From Papilionanthe hookeriana x Papilionanthe teres (lineage: Eukaryota > Streptophyta > Magnoliopsida > Asparagales > Orchidaceae), in NCBI GenBank assembly GCA_022702705.1, contig CM040433.1, positions 24,119,797 through 24,183,796 on the forward strand: DNA of 64,000 nucleotides, written 5' to 3'. Of the stretch, positions 21,880 through 35,717 are shown piece by piece (position 1 is the stretch's first letter; every line of letters begins with the position of its first letter). The notes under the pieces were generated by a model. It saw only the letters and a list, made by a program, of their open reading frames with translations. It did no database searches and was not told the origin of the DNA. Position numbers and translations under genes: made by a program.

Positions 21880-22990
21880 TCAATTCAAAATTTCCGAGAC
21901 TGGTACCCACATTCCAGTTCTCATTTCGAGATCAAAACCTACATTTCGATTCTCATCTGAATTGATACCTTCATTTCAATTCAAAATTTCTGAGATTGGT
22001 ACCTACATTCCAGTTCTCATTTCGAGATCGATACCTACATTTCGATTCTCATCCGAATTGATACCTACATTTCAATTCAAAATTTCGAGACCAGTACCTA
22101 CATTCCAGTTCTCATTTCGAGATCGATACCTACATTTCGATTCTCATCCGAATTGATACCTACATTTCAATTCAAAATTTCTGAGACTAGTACCTACATT
22201 CCAGTTCTCATTTCGAGATCGATACCTACATTTCGATTCTCATCTGAATTGATACCTACATTTCAATTCAAAATTTTCGAGATTAGTACCTACATTCCGA
22301 GTTCTCATTTCGAGATCGATACCTACATTTTGATTCTCATCCGAATTGATACCTACATTTCAATTCAAAATTTCCGAGACTGGTACCTACATTCCAGTTC
22401 TCATTTTGAGATCGATACCTACATTTCGATTCTCATCTGAATTGATACCTACATTTCAATTCAAAAATTTCCGAGACTGGTACCTACATTCCAGTTCTCA
22501 TTTCGAGATCGATACCTACATTTTGATTCTCATTCGAATTGATACCTACATTTCAATTCTAAATTCCGAGACTGGTACCTAAATTCCAGTTCTCTTCCTT
22601 CGAGATTGATACCTAAATTTCGATTCTCTTTCGAATTGATACTTAAATTTCAATTCTCATTTTCGAGAATGGTACCTAAATTCCAGTTCTCATTCCGAGA
22701 TCAGTACCTAAATTCTGATTCTCATCCTTTTCGAGGTCAATACCTAAATTTCGACTCTCTTCTGAGATTGATACCTAAATTTCAATTCTCATTCCGAGAT
22801 CAGTACCTAAATTCTGATTCTCATCTTTTTCGAGGTCGATACCTAAATTTCGACTCTCTTTCGAGATTGATACTTAAATTTCAATTCTCATCCCTCTCGA
22901 GATCAGTACCTAAATTTTGATTCTCATCCTTTTTACGTCGATACTTAAACTCTAGTTCCCACTCTGAGGCTGGTACCTAAATTCCAGTTC
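21880..22990 (+). repeat. Tandem repeat array in the 3' untranslated region
   Basis: About 11 units of roughly 96 bases, each made of three degenerate subunits of about 32 bases of the type GAGATCGATACCTACATTTC, GAATTGATACCTACATTTCA and GAGACTGGTACCTACATTCC. Anchors GGTACCTACATTCCAG recur near 21900, 21996, 22095, 22189, 22382 and 22478. In the right half (after 22570) the units change to TACCTAAATTTC, showing stepwise divergence along the array. Confidence 0.9.
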
Positions 22991-23360
22991 TCTTCGCAAA
23001 TCCCGAGGTTAAAACCTAGGTTTCAATCCTCATTTCAAATCCAAATTTCAAATTCAAAATTTCCTTAAATCAATTTTAAATCAAGCATCAAATCAAAATC
23101 CAAACTCACACATTGAAACTTGAAATTTAAAAGTAAACTGAAATCTAAATCGAAATTCCTCAGATCTTGTGATTTGGAGTTCACCTCCTTTTCTTTTCCC
23201 CAGCGAGAGTTCAGGAATCTCCAGTCTTGGAAATGTACCTGGTACTCCCCAGCGGAAACTCTTCTACTTCGTCCTAGGTTTGTCACTTGGACATCTGTGT
23301 TGGTTTTGTTGATCTCTTCGGTCAACGCCAATACGCGCGGTGTGCTTGGTTAGCACACCA

Positions 23361-23379
23361 CACCTATTGGGGGTCCATT
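23361..23379 (+). other. Polypurine-tract-like site before the 3' LTR
   Basis: CACCTATTGGGGGTCCATT directly precedes the TG of the 3' LTR. Only the GGGGG core (23369-23373) is purine-rich, so plus-strand priming here is a tentative call. Confidence 0.35.
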
Positions 23380-25758
23380 TGTTGACCTCATTTTTGATGA
23401 GGTCTTCTCTTCTCTCTTTAGTACTTAGGATCTAGACTTAGGCTTTTCCTTTGACTATCTTAGAGGACTAGAGATGGAACATGTCCCTTTAGAAGCTCAA
23501 CTACTTCTTAACTCCTTGCAAACCCCACAAGCTTGATTATAAACCCTTAATCACCTAGAGGGTTGAGATCAAATGTGGAGGTTTAAAGGATGAGTTCCCT
23601 ATATGACTCTTTGGCCTTAGGATCACCCTGGGTGGCCTGGTCTGGTGAGGGCTGACCTGCACATACATTACACTTTCACACACATTCCAAATCCTAAAAC
23701 TATTCATGCCTAGCTTGACTTCCTGACTCATGTGGATAATTCATATGGATGGTCCTTAACCCCTAAGTCCCTGGCTAAGAGGGTTAGGAACAACATAGTG
23801 AATGCCTCAAATGAGTACCCCTCATGGCTCTTATAGCTTAATATGGCTTCATGGCTCAACCAAAGTGATTCCACTTTACTCAAATTTGATCAATCTTCAT
23901 TTTTCCCAAAATTTCAATTTTTGACCCCGGACCCACCAAACCTACTAAAAGCCCTTGAAATTACTCAAAACCACCAAAATTTTCAAATAACCCAGAATTT
24001 TCCAAAATTAACCTTGAACATTTCTCCACCAATCAAATTGATCATTCACAGCCAAAAATACTAAAATTTCTAAAAATACCCCCCAATACCCTCCAAATTA
24101 CCAAAATGCCCCTCTTGACCCAAAAATTCAAAAATTCCAAAAATTCCTAGAAAATTCTAAAAAATCCCAAATATTCCCAATTTCATTTTCTTCAACTACA
24201 CCATGGGCCAATTTTGTCAATTTACCCTACTTATACCAAAACCCCCAATTTAGCCCATTTTAAACCCAAATGAACCCAATGTCAAACCAAATCACCCCAA
24301 TGTCAAACCAAATCACCCCAATTGACCTCAATTTTGGTCCAATTCAATCTTAAACTTCAATTTAATATCCCAAATATCAATCTAGACCAAATCCAAGCCC
24401 AATTTGATTGGCATTTGAATCCAATTTCATTTTTAAGCTTAAAGCCCAATTTTGACCCATGACCCAAACTTAGCCCAAACTAACCTAATTCAATCCCAAT
24501 TTAACCCAAATCTTTTCTAAAACCTTCCTAGCATCCCCACAAACAAAATACTAACATGATTTGCCTAAAATTTGGACCCAAACCCTACTCAAATTCAACC
24601 CAAACCCAAAATACCTTAAATGGGCCTACACCCAAATCTAACCCAAATAAGCCCAAATCCCAAAATCAAAACCCAAACAAAGATGAAACCTCTTTGAAAC
24701 ACTCCAATAAACATTTCTCAACATTAATTTTACATCAATTTCAACATTAGCCCAACCTTAGCCCAAGTTAGCCCAAATTGACCCACTTTGGACCCTTTAC
24801 CAAAGAAACCCAAATTCAACCCAATTCAATTTCAAATCACTCCAAATTGATTTCAAATCACTCATGACACATCCCTAAACTAAACTCAACAATTGCTTGG
24901 CCTAATCTTTTACAAAACTCCCATCCACAAATTTGTTTTCAAAACTTAAAAGCCCACCCATTTAAATCATTTAAAAGCTCATTCCTAACTAATTCTGAAA
25001 GCCCAAAAATTCATCCAAAGCCCATATGACACTCTTCTTCATCATGACTTCAATTAAAACCATCCCTAAAGTTCCAATCAAGTATCAATTTATTCTAAAT
25101 CAAGCTTCATGTTAACCTCTCATACATTTATCAAAAATGCCAAAATCCATTTTCATACAAGTAAGCCAAGCTATGTGCAAGCCATAGGCAAGCCATGAAG
25201 CCATGCATGAGCCACATGGAAGCCATGAAAGCCCCTTTACATGTCACCATGCTATCTTGGGCAAAAGGAGGAGGACCTTTCCATATTCCCTTAGAGTGAT
25301 TAACCACTCCCATGTCTCCCCTAATTCATGCTTAAGCCTAATTGTACTTGGATGGTGACTTCTCCCCACTAATTAAGCTGAACCAAATGACTTTCTCTTC
25401 AGCCCAAATTAGCCTTGGGGAGGTGCACCTAGCCCAATCCATGTATTTAACCAAACTTAGCCAAAATCACTCCTTTCCTATTCCATTTCAATTCACCATC
25501 TTTACACATGGCAACCATCAATTGAACTCACAGGAACCAAACTCTGACCTCACTGACCCTGAGGGTGACCCATGCATGGCCGGCCAGCCACCACAGCCGC
25601 CGGAAAATGCCATGGCCGACACCTTGGAAGGAGCCAAACATTGAAATTCCATCTGGCTGAGCTGCCCCATGCCCAATGGCTGCCATCGCTGTTCTTCCCT
25701 TGACCTAAGCAGCTGATCCAAACCATAAAACACCCCAGGGAGGCCCTCCAGCCACTCC

Positions 25759-25766
25759 TATTTAAA
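25759..25766 (+). promoter_or_regulatory. TATA box of the 3' LTR
   Basis: TATTTAAA in the same context as at 5351. Confidence 0.55.
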
Positions 25767-26346
25767 CACCACCTCCTCTCGACCAAGGGGGGCACTGAAA
25801 CAAACCATACAGAAACTCTGCCAAAATTATTCCAGATCATCCTCCACACTTAGAGCAATTGATCCCCAGTGACAATTTGCCCTAATCCCCACCAACAGAG
25901 CCCAATTTCTCAGCCAAAATTTCACCCAAAACCAGGACATCTCCCAATTCTCCACCAAAATCAAATTAAACTCACCCACACCCGCACAAGACCAAAAGAA
26001 GGAGTTCCCCAGGTGAAAGCCCCTCTCCGGGCCACTCATCCGCTCTAGCCTCCAAAGGTTGTGATCGGGTCTGGTGGAAATCAAGTATAGGCAATTCCCA
26101 GGGCCAGGGACTTCATCTGGAGCTTACTTGGACTCAATCGAATGTGACACAACTCTCAGATCGAAGCCACACTTCTCTGAGCAAAGGTATGAGCTCTCTC
26201 TTCTTTCCGAGCTTCCATGAATTCCCCATTTCTATTGCCTTAATTTCATGCCACATAAATCGTATGGATGTGTTCGTCTCTTCAAGACGAATCTATAGAG
26301 CATAAGAACGTAGAAATCAGTTAAGTATCGAAGGAGATATTAAGCC

Positions 26347-26562
26347 TGGAAGATGGACGGTTCTCGGGCTAGGAGGCTTGGGGACGATGAACGGATGCCG
26401 TCCATTTGATACACGCGTGGGTGGACGGTCCAGATTGAGCCGTATGAGGAGACGGGATGATACAGCGGGCCGCGTGGCATCCCAGTCAGATGGCGGCGCC
26501 GAACCAGAAGACGCCGCTTGGCCGTTCGGGGAGGCTAAGTTTGACGCGGCGCCGCATGGATA
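26347..26562 (+). other. GC-rich block of the 3' LTR
   Basis: Counterpart of 5943-6152. Differences are mostly single substitutions; GGCGGCGCCGAA and GCGGCGCCGC are kept. Confidence 0.6.
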
Positions 26563-28309
26563 AGTAGATAAATAGGGAATTTTCTTATTTATTAAATACC
26601 CAGAACTTCAAAAATGCATAACTTTGTGTAGAAAAATCCTAAAAATAAAATAAAAATACCCACTTGCTCAGTGAACAGAGGAGAATAATGTGGAAAAGAA
26701 ATCAAGTCATTTAATCAAGTATTTTATTTTTAATGATTTATTTACTCTCTGTGGTATTTTAATTCTCTATTTGCATAGACAATTCACCATGGCATGAGAC
26801 CATAAGGCTTTTGAAGCCTCTAATCTAGGGAACATTCCCTGAATTTTCCAAGGTCAGAGACCATCCCTATGAGAAGTTATTGATTTTTCAAGTTCATGTT
26901 ACTGTTTTGAGTATTTTAATTCCAATAATTAGCATGTTAAGAAATAAATTCTGGGATAATTTGGTGATATTTCTTATGTCCAGAGGAACCTAGGAAAAAT
27001 AGTTTTTGAGTTAATTCACTTGGAGCAACCCTAATTGGCCTAAATACTCAAAATTGAACTTTAATTAATTAGGGTTAACCGCACATTAAATTAACTTGAA
27101 AACAATTCTTCACTGATCTTTAGGATTAGAGGAACATCACATAAAAATTTTAAATCAATTGGAAATGTTTAACCCCACTAAATGGAATAATTAAGTTACA
27201 TAACCAAAGTTAAACTTTAAAAATTCATAACTCACAAAATACTTTTCAAAAATTCACAAAAATGGTTTTGGAGCTTCTCTGATATTAGAGGAACTTAGGA
27301 AAATTAAAATTATAATTTTCTAAAAAAGTTGATTTTTACCATTATTTTAATATTTTTAATAATTAAAAAATAATAAAAATTATAAAAATATTAAAAATCA
27401 CCAAAATGTCACATTTTGAATTCTAATCATTTAGGAACAAACCAAATATTTTTCCTAAGTCTCTAGGGTAAGATATTAAATTTTAAAGGCTTAATGTAAT
27501 TTTTTTAATATTAAAAAATGTATTTTCCAACCTTTTTACTAAAATAATTCTAATAAATCAAAGAAAAATAAGAAAAATATAAAATTTATTTCTCTGGACT
27601 CCTTGAGGTTAGAGAGATTTAATAAAAAAAACATAAATCCATTTTTCAACCTTTATTTTATTTTTAAATTAATTAATATCAAAATAATTCTAATAAATAA
27701 AATATAATTCAACAAATCACCAAAATTCGCCTAAATGGTCCTCTGGTCATTATGAACATGTCATAATTTTCTTAAGGACAGAAACATTTCCTTGGTCATG
27801 TTATTGAATTTTCCTTGAAAACCCCTATTTTCCATTAAAAATAATTACATAAATAAATTAAATACAGAAAAATCACATTTTCTCCTCTAATATCTTGAGT
27901 GACATGTGAGTGAGGTTACATAAAAATTTCAAGTTCATTTGAGCTTAATTTAGTGAGTTATAGAATTATTAAGCTTGAAGGGCAAAAGGGTAATTAAAAA
28001 ATTTCAACCCTTAATTAAAATTTTAGGATTAATCAAAAGGGGAGGGAGGGTAAAATATTTGATTTTAACCTGATTTTTTGATGATTGAAACTTAAATGAT
28101 TAAGGGTAGAAATCTACTAATCATTTCAAATATAATTAAAATAAAACTTTAATTAATTAATTAATTGGAGTTTTGGAAGAATAATAGAAATTGGAATTAT
28201 TAAAGTAGGGATATTATTAAGAGGACATTTATTCTTTAATTTAAAAATCCCTAAATAAATCACTTCAATAATACTTAATTCTTAATTAAAAAAAATTAAA
28301 AGAATAATC

Positions 28310-28715
28310 TCAATTAATAATTAAAATTAAAATTAAATTAAAATTAAAATTAAATTAAATTAAAATTAAAATTAAATTAAATTAAAATTAAAACTAAATT
28401 AAATTAAATTAAGATTAAATTAAATTAAAATTAAATTAAATTAAAATTAAATTAAATTAAAATTAAAACTAAATTAAATTAAATTAAAATTAAATTAAAT
28501 TAAAATTATATTAAATTGAAATTAAATTAAATTAAATTAAATTAAAATTAAATTAAATTAAATTAAAATTAAACAAAATTAAAATTAAATTAAATTAAAA
28601 ATTAAATCAAATTAAATTAAATTAAAATTAAATTAAATTAAAAATCAAATCAAATTAAATTAAAATTAAATTAAATTGAGTTAAAATTAAATTGAATTAA
28701 ATTAAATCAAAATCA
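28310..28715. repeat. AAATT-type degenerate microsatellite in the 3' LTR
   Basis: Counterpart of the 7905-8240 array and about 70 bases longer, with shuffled ATTAA/AAATT unit order. Confidence 0.9.
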
Positions 28716-30430
28716 TTTAATAACAAACCTAAATTAAATCGTTATGAATTAAATCTAAAATAATTTGAACACTATTCCAAACATAAAATTATTTATTAAA
28801 ACCTCATAATTAAATAAAAATACTTTAAATCATTAACTCAAACTTTAAATTAAAAATGATTAAAATTTTTCAACAAACCAACCTGCCTTGAAAGCTCTTA
28901 TTATTATAACTCCTAAATGAAGTATCAAGTGAAGTGTTACTTCACTTATAGGATATTCAAATGTCCTAGTTCATTGAGCAAGAAAACAAAACTTAAACTC
29001 CTGGATGATTGATTCACTTGTATAATTAAATTCTCTTAGACTTAAAACAATCCTAGAGGTATTGAAAAGATGTTTAAGACTCGTCTTAAGCACTTCCTCA
29101 ATATGATGGGATGTTTACAAGAACAATTGAACTTAATTGTTCTTTGATGAAGAAAATCATCCTTAAACCAAAACACAAGAACCTATACGTCATAGGAGAT
29201 GATTAGTCATAGGATTAGGAATTTGGTAGACAACCAAAACCCTTCCCTTAGCTTTACCTAGGTACTTGTTGAAACAATTAAATGTCTTAACATGTGTTTT
29301 AAGTGTAGCTTGGGATGACGGGAAGACCCTCCAGGTACGCTTTTATTTTATTGCAATTTACTTTATTGCAATTTACTTACATGCATCGTACTTTACTTTT
29401 TTGCATGATAAACAAGCATTGCATGAAAACCAAAACCTTTAGAATAGTCCCTGAACTGAAACCAAAACTAAATTAAAAGTCATTACAAGATGAAAATCAC
29501 CGCCACAACATTTCAAAATATAAAACAACTCAAAATTTAATCACAAACAGAACAAAAAAACCACAACTACAACTAAATTAAAATGTCTCATTGAATGATA
29601 GGGAATACCTCGGATGATGTAACCCACGTGTTGCTAACAGGATTTTCCAAGGTCTAAATGAAAGTGTGAAACTCATTCAGTTAAGTTTAGAAAATTCATC
29701 TGGACTAAGTGAATTAGATGAAAATAACGGTGCCTGGATGACGGAACTGTAGGATCTTAATCGGTTCTGTTTAACCAACTTTAAGATTTGTTTTAATTAA
29801 GACATTAAAAACACTTGGATTTTAAGATTTTCTCTAAACCAAAACACTTCTCTCATCTCCTGATTTATGACTTCTAAAACTAAACCTCTGCAACAATAAG
29901 GAGCTTGGAGCACGGTGGGCAGCACGGCCATCTTCGTCAGCAAAACAACTTTACATCAGCTAAACATTCTTAGAATTAAACAACTAAACCGTAGGATTTC
30001 GAGGTAGTTTGCCTAGTGCAACATAAATCCTCAACCCTTTTGTCAGGCATTTGCATAATCATGTTATGTAGATTAAGCCCTAACCGGTCTTAGGACTCCG
30101 AGGTAGTCGTTTGGTACGACATAAACCCTCACATCTTCGAGGCCATTTGTATGATTATGTCATACTAATATAAGTCCTAATCAATTAAAATTGGCGAGAT
30201 TGAAATATTAAACAAACTCCCAAATTGAAGCCAAACAATATGATAGTTTGAGAAGTTGTCAAGATTCTTCTTGGATCCTCAGCTTCTCCTACTTCTCTTT
30301 CTTTGGACTCCTAAAATAAATTGTTCCAAACTTGATCCATTCCCTTTTGAAATTCCAAAATCTAATCCTTTGAAAAACTTAAACTTTGAAATTCTTGAGA
30401 GCAAAACCACTGATCATTATCGAGAGTTTT

Positions 30431-30657
30431 CTTAAGTGATTCCCGTCACTTAGGATGTAATTAACTATAGGGGCTTGCCCTTATAGGGAACTTTAAGAAC
30501 CCAGGTAATATAAACCCTGCTTAATTCCTTTATATTAAGCAGGGAAATTATCGGCTTATAAAATTGGTTCGCAAACCAAATGGATGTCACAAATCTTCTA
30601 GTTTATTTAATCGAGCCCCATCATCAAGCAGTGTATCTATTCTTCGGGATAGATACA
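30431..30657 (+). other. U5 stem-loop cluster of the 3' LTR
   Basis: Same four hairpins as in the 5' LTR. In HP4 the outer G-T pair of the 5' copy is an A-T pair here (TGTATCTATTC/GGATAGATACA around TTCG, 30632-30657), so pairing is kept. Confidence 0.65.
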
Positions 30658-30881
30658 CGGTTTGTGATGCGGTGCTCGTTTATATAAACTATTTGGGATG
30701 TGAGATCAGTTTGATTTCATATCTTAAAAGTTTCAAATTTAAAATTATTTTCAAAATCAAATATTATTTTTCTAAATTATATATATATTTAAATTAAATT
30801 TAAAATTTAAAATTTGCCGATAATTTCTGTAGGCGACCCCTTTTCAAAAATACAACACACAAACCTAAAAATATGCCGACA

Positions 30882-33824
30882 TGGCCCTTATTTCAAGATG
30901 TTTCAATTCAAAGTTCAAAGGTGACTATGGGCAAAATTTTGACTTTGGCTCATTTGTATCAAAAATATAAGAACATGTTGTTGAAGTTGGATTTGGTCAA
31001 GATAGATCTTTTCTCGAGATATTTGAAGTCAAAGTCTGGGCCTCATCTTATGAGAGAGAGAGTTTTGGTTGTGGATGAAATTTAGTAATGAATATTGATT
31101 GATTAAATTTAGTGTTTTAGCTCAAATTTACTTTGGCTGAAGTTTGGCTCTTATTTAAGTTCATTGTAAGTGAATTATCATCAAACCCTAAAACCCAAAA
31201 AAAAGAAAATAAAAAGAAAATGAAAAGTATAAAAAAATGTGTCATGTGAGCATGTAATGTTAATGTGACTTGTACGCATGTGTTAATGTAACTATGTTTG
31301 TGTGTGCATGTATTAAAGTACATGTGTTCATATGTCAAGTGCTTATATCTTGCAAAATTCAATATTTTAAGTATTTTCTGTGTTAGTTGGATATTTAACA
31401 TGCAAGTTAGATGGTTATCATGTAAGTTGGAATGATTATCATGCAAGTTAGATGATCATCATGCAAGTTGGAATGTTTATCGTGCAAGTTGGAATGTGTA
31501 TCATGGAAGTTAAATAGTTACCATGCAAGTTGGATGTTTAAATGCATTAAAATCTATGGAAGTTGAATATTTACATGTTTTAAGGCCTATGAAGGTTGGA
31601 TGTTTACATATTTTAAGCCATATGTAAGTTGGATGTTTACACATTTTAAGTTCCATGCAAGTTTAATGTTTACATGTTTTAAGACTTATGCAAATTGGAT
31701 GTATGTGCTTATTCATAATCATGTTGTTATGACTCTAGGATAACAAAAAAATGCGTCGAGAATGCTTATATAATTAAGAGGGTTAAATTTCTTGGACTAA
31801 GAAAGAGAGCGAATTTGATAAACCTTATGCAATAGTAATGCCTAAAAGTGATTTTTTTATAAATATTTGTAAATTAAAAGTTCTCCAAAAAGTTATCTTT
31901 ATACTCTCAATGAATGAATTTTTAAGAAATACACCAATTAGATATGTTCTAAATGATTTTTTTCTCTAAAATATGTAAATTCAAAAGATACATTTCCTAC
32001 ACTAGCTAACTGTGCTCTAAAATATTAATTTTTAGAAATGTTCAAGCTTAAGAGAATATTTTATAAGAACTTTGAGGGTGATTTTATAAACAAAATTTAA
32101 CATTTTAAAATCAAACATAAAAAAATTCCTCTTTTAAAGAAAATTAAATAACACTTTTTCAAATATAAAACAAACCATGTTTTTAAAAATAAAGCTTAAC
32201 AAATTTTTTTAATTCTCAAACTTAAAATAAACCTCTTTTAAAAACAAATTAACAAAATCAAACTTAAAACAACCTCCTTTGAAACTAAAAAAACTCATCA
32301 ACACATTTGAAATCAAACCTAAAACATACATAAAATTAAACAATTCTCAAAATCCAAAATTTTTAAAACCTAAAGAATTCTAAACTAAAGATTTTTCACT
32401 AAATCTAAACTATTAAAAAATTTAAGCCAGTAAAAATTTTCACTGGACCTTAAACCATTAGAAAAAAAACCTAAAATTTTTACTAAAATTCCTAGAAACA
32501 AATTTAAAATTTTCAAAAATAAACCTAAATCTAAATAAAATCAAATTAACCTAAAGATATCTCATAAATGAATTTTTTTAGAATATAAATATTTCTTATG
32601 ATCTTACAAACCAACTACAAGATTATATAAGCTTTGCAAACCTTCTTGAATAGCATAATCTAAACAAGACTTATATGTTCATATCTATAGTTTCATGATG
32701 ACTTATTCCTTTTCAGGAACATGTGATTCATACGCTTAGCTTTGAAACATATAAATATTGGGTCCTTTCATGCATATATATTTCCTATGCAAGTAAGTTC
32801 ACATTGCTAATACTCTTTGCATGAATAAATCCCTTATAAAATTTTCTTTATCATGTGTAAAAGAAATTGTGTCTAGTAAGCATGAAAATGAATCATAGAC
32901 ATGAGCAGTGTAAATGCGAAATGCTTTATTGAAACTCTCCTCGGCATATAAAACTCAAGTTAGAATAGTAAACCAAACATATGAAGAACATCAACTCAGT
33001 GTGATAAACTAAATTTAACATAGGAGAATTTTGTTTATCACACCAACTGAAAAACTAGAAGAGAAAATAAATTTTAAACATAGAATAACCCTAATTTTTA
33101 TAAATGACCAACAAATTAGGAAAATAAACTCAAATTTTAGAAAAACCCTAATTCTCACCATGATATTCAAATAAAAGATAAAACAAGTGATGAAATAAAT
33201 ATCAATTACCAAAATAACTTAAAATTTACTAACTCCAAATCATGCAAACCAAAGCTAGGTAGATCAACCTTAAGAATCATAGGTTAGTCAACGTAGAAAT
33301 AAAATCTTGGATCACACACACCCTAGAGTAGTCCAATTTAGAAGCCTATGATAGTTTACAAGATACCCAATAACTATTACTAAGGGCTACAACATATAAA
33401 ATAAAAATTATTACCCCTTTAAATTATGTGAGTACCCTAGGATTAGATAACCCATAAATACTAATAAAGGTACCCCAAACCACCTAATAGCAGGAATTTC
33501 TTCTTTGTCCATGATAATAATAGTGACCTTCTACTATCTAGTTAGTTAGTATTCTAACCTTTTTAATACACTTGAGCCAATGGAAAGCCATGAACATCTT
33601 GCACGGGGTGTTATTCTAAAAAATTGGGTTAATCCACTCATTTATTTTCCATGATAGTGTATTTTATTCTATGTTTAATGCTTCACTACCATATATAAAT
33701 CCATTTATCTTATCATTCCCCTAATTTAGGGTCTATCCAAACCTCAAATCAAAACTTCAACTCCAAGATTAAATCATAACCTTCAAATCCTAAGCTTTGA
33801 TGGAGCTTTTCAATCCTTAACTTA
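30882..33824. other. Flank between the giant element and solo LTR A, no recognised gene
   Basis: The first 200 bases hold a plus-strand frame (to the TAG at 31083) with ordinary composition and KYKNMLLKLDLVKIDLFSRY-type text. I do not recognise it, its start lies inside the LTR end, and it may be the rest of a frame broken by the insertion. A minisatellite follows (31380-31700). From 31740 to 33824 the sequence is AT-rich with no coding signal. The last few hundred bases probably belong to the old LTR that continues after solo LTR A at 40142. Confidence 0.5.
31380..31700. repeat. Degenerate minisatellite
   Basis: Repeats of the type CATGCAAGTTGGATGTTTA, at first spaced about 20-25 bases (31390-31540), then about 45-60 bases with an added TACATGTTTTAAG segment (31540-31700). 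Confidence 0.75.
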
Positions 33825-35709
33825 TGTTGACCTCATTTTTGGTGAGGTCTAAACTTCCTCTTAGTACTTAAGATCTAGCCATAGGGTTTCCCCTTGACTA
33901 TCTTATAGGACTAGAGATGGAGCCCACCAACTAGAAATCTAAACCACTCCCTAACTCTTTTAGAGACCTTACATAGATAGTCTCAAACCTCCAAACCACT
34001 TGGAAGGTTAAGACCAACATGTGGAGGTTCAAGAATGAGTTCCCATAGAAATGATTGAACTTAGGGCAACCCTGGATGACTAGGCTTGATCTTACACACA
34101 CACCTCACACTCCTTTTGAACCCTAAACCAATTCCCCTATACCCTTTAGGAAACTCACATGGGTGGTCCCAAGCCTATGGTCTTTGATTAAGATGGCTAG
34201 GATCAATATGTGAGGGTTCATAAAGAGATTACCATTTGGCTAGGCTTGGTCTCAAAGTGGTTAGGCATGGCTAAGACCCATGGTCAAATAACCCAAAACC
34301 CTAATTCCATCATAAACCCTAAAATTTAAACCAAAATCCCAAAAATTACCAAAACCTCCAAATTCATTCCAAAACCTTACCTAAATCATTTTTAACCAAT
34401 AGTTAACCCAAAATCAGCCAAACCTACCAAAATTAGCTAAATTACCAAAATACCCCTCAACATCCAAACTTTCCAAAAATTCCCAAAATCTCAAAAATCA
34501 TCCCGAATGTTCCCAAAATCAATCAAAATCACTTCATTGAGCTCAATTTGACCAAATTGCCCCAAAAGGCCCAAAAATCCCCAAACAACTCCAAATTCCA
34601 CCAAGTTGATCCCAAATTTCCCCAATATAAATTATAAACCCTAATTCAATATTCTCAGTCTCAATTTAAACCAATTTGAAGCCCAATTTAACCAAACTCA
34701 AACCCTAATTTTACTTTTAAACTAAAATCCCCAATTTTGCTCCAAAATCCCAAATTCCCCAAATTAAAGCTCATGACCAGTCTAAATGCCCCAATTTCAA
34801 ATTCACATCAAATATAAACATGCCAAAAATCCAATTTCAATCAATCCTAATCTAATTTAATCATTCTATAATCAATTTAAAAAATCCAAATCATTGCATG
34901 CATATTAAGAGGCCCATACCTTATGCATTTTTTAAAAGCCCATGGCCACAATTTTAAAAGCCCAATTTGAGCCCACATTACATAAATCCCTTCCCTTATC
35001 ATTTCATGGAATTCAAGTCATTTTATCACGACATCATACCAAACTTAGCCATGCATACATTAAACTTTACTCAAATTTGGCATGTTGACATTTTGCATTT
35101 AAAAATTCATAAAGTCCAAATTCCATTTGCATGGACCATTTCCATGGCATCATATGCATCATGCCATGACTCATGGAGCCTTCCATTGTCATCCTAAAGT
35201 CAATTTTGCCAAATTTGCAACAAGAGGTGGCCACTCCCACTTTTCCATTAACTTAGATTTACTCTTTTCATGATAAGATTAAAACCATTTTTCCATGCTT
35301 AAACTAGCCATCTAAACTCACCAAAACCTGCTAAGGGACTTTAAGACCAACTCTAGCCACTTTGGGGAATGATTTAGTAAAGTGACCAAGGGTTTAAACC
35401 TAACATAGCCAACTTAGCTAAAACTTCAAAATCCACTTTGAATCTTCACCATGGAGCCAAGCTAAACCCAAATTAACTCCACTACTCAACCTTCCTGGCC
35501 CACCTGACCTTAAGGCTGACCTGACCCTGGCTGGCAAACCACCCCAGCCGCCGGAAAACACTTTGCCCAAGAGCTCCATCTTGGCCAAAACTCAAAATTA
35601 CACCCATCTAATGTGTCTCAACCTAATTGGTTATTAGGGCTATTCTTCCCTCCACCTAGGCATTTAAGCTCACCCACTGGTTAGCCCAATTGAAGCCTCT
35701 AAGCTCCTC

Positions 35710-35717
35710 TATAAATA
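35710..35717 (+). promoter_or_regulatory. TATA box of solo LTR A
   Basis: TATAAATA, followed by CACCACCTCTC as in the other LTRs. Confidence 0.6.

Larger units (their letters stand above)
21156..23379 (+). other. 3' untranslated region of the retrotransposon
   Basis: No coding frame is supported between ORF3 and the 3' LTR. The first 700 bases are unique AT-rich sequence, the centre is a tandem array (separate entry), and the last 350 bases are unique. Long frames here (for example 21767-22156 and 22153-22440) translate the repeat array and are not genes. A long, repeat-bearing 3' untranslated region is described for Ogre and related plant elements. Confidence 0.75.
3027..30881 (+). mobile_element. 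Full-length giant Ty3/gypsy Tat/Ogre-type LTR retrotransposon
   Basis: Two long direct repeats (3027-10413 and 23380-30881), both starting TGTTGACC and ending CCGACA, flank 13 kb of internal sequence. The internal region has a primer site, an extra 5' ORF, gag, protease, reverse transcriptase, RNase H, archaeal-type RNase H, integrase, an extra 3' ORF and a repeat-rich 3' untranslated region. The additional RNase H and the ORF upstream of gag are hallmarks of the Tat/Ogre lineage. The flanking bases tggcg (3022-3026) and tggcc (30882-30886) look like a 5-base target duplication with one mutation. LTR divergence (5 differences in an 85-base comparison starting at 5461 and 25871) and many coding lesions show an old, inactive insertion. 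At 27.9 kb it is large even for Ogre-type elements. Confidence 0.95.
23380..30881 (+). repeat. 3' LTR (7502 bp)
   Basis: Near-copy of 3027-10413 with the same order of landmarks: TATA box at 25759, splice-donor-like GT at 26187, GC-rich block at 26347-26562, AAATT array at 28310-28715, stem-loops at 30431-30657 and terminus CCGACA. It differs by scattered substitutions, many of them C/T or G/A, and by small indels. The substitution level indicates an old insertion. Confidence 0.95.

Noticed and set aside
21767..22920. Several overlapping plus-strand frames of about 80-130 codons
   Set aside because: They translate the tandem array of the 3' untranslated region; the repeated peptides reflect the DNA repeat and the frames shift between units.
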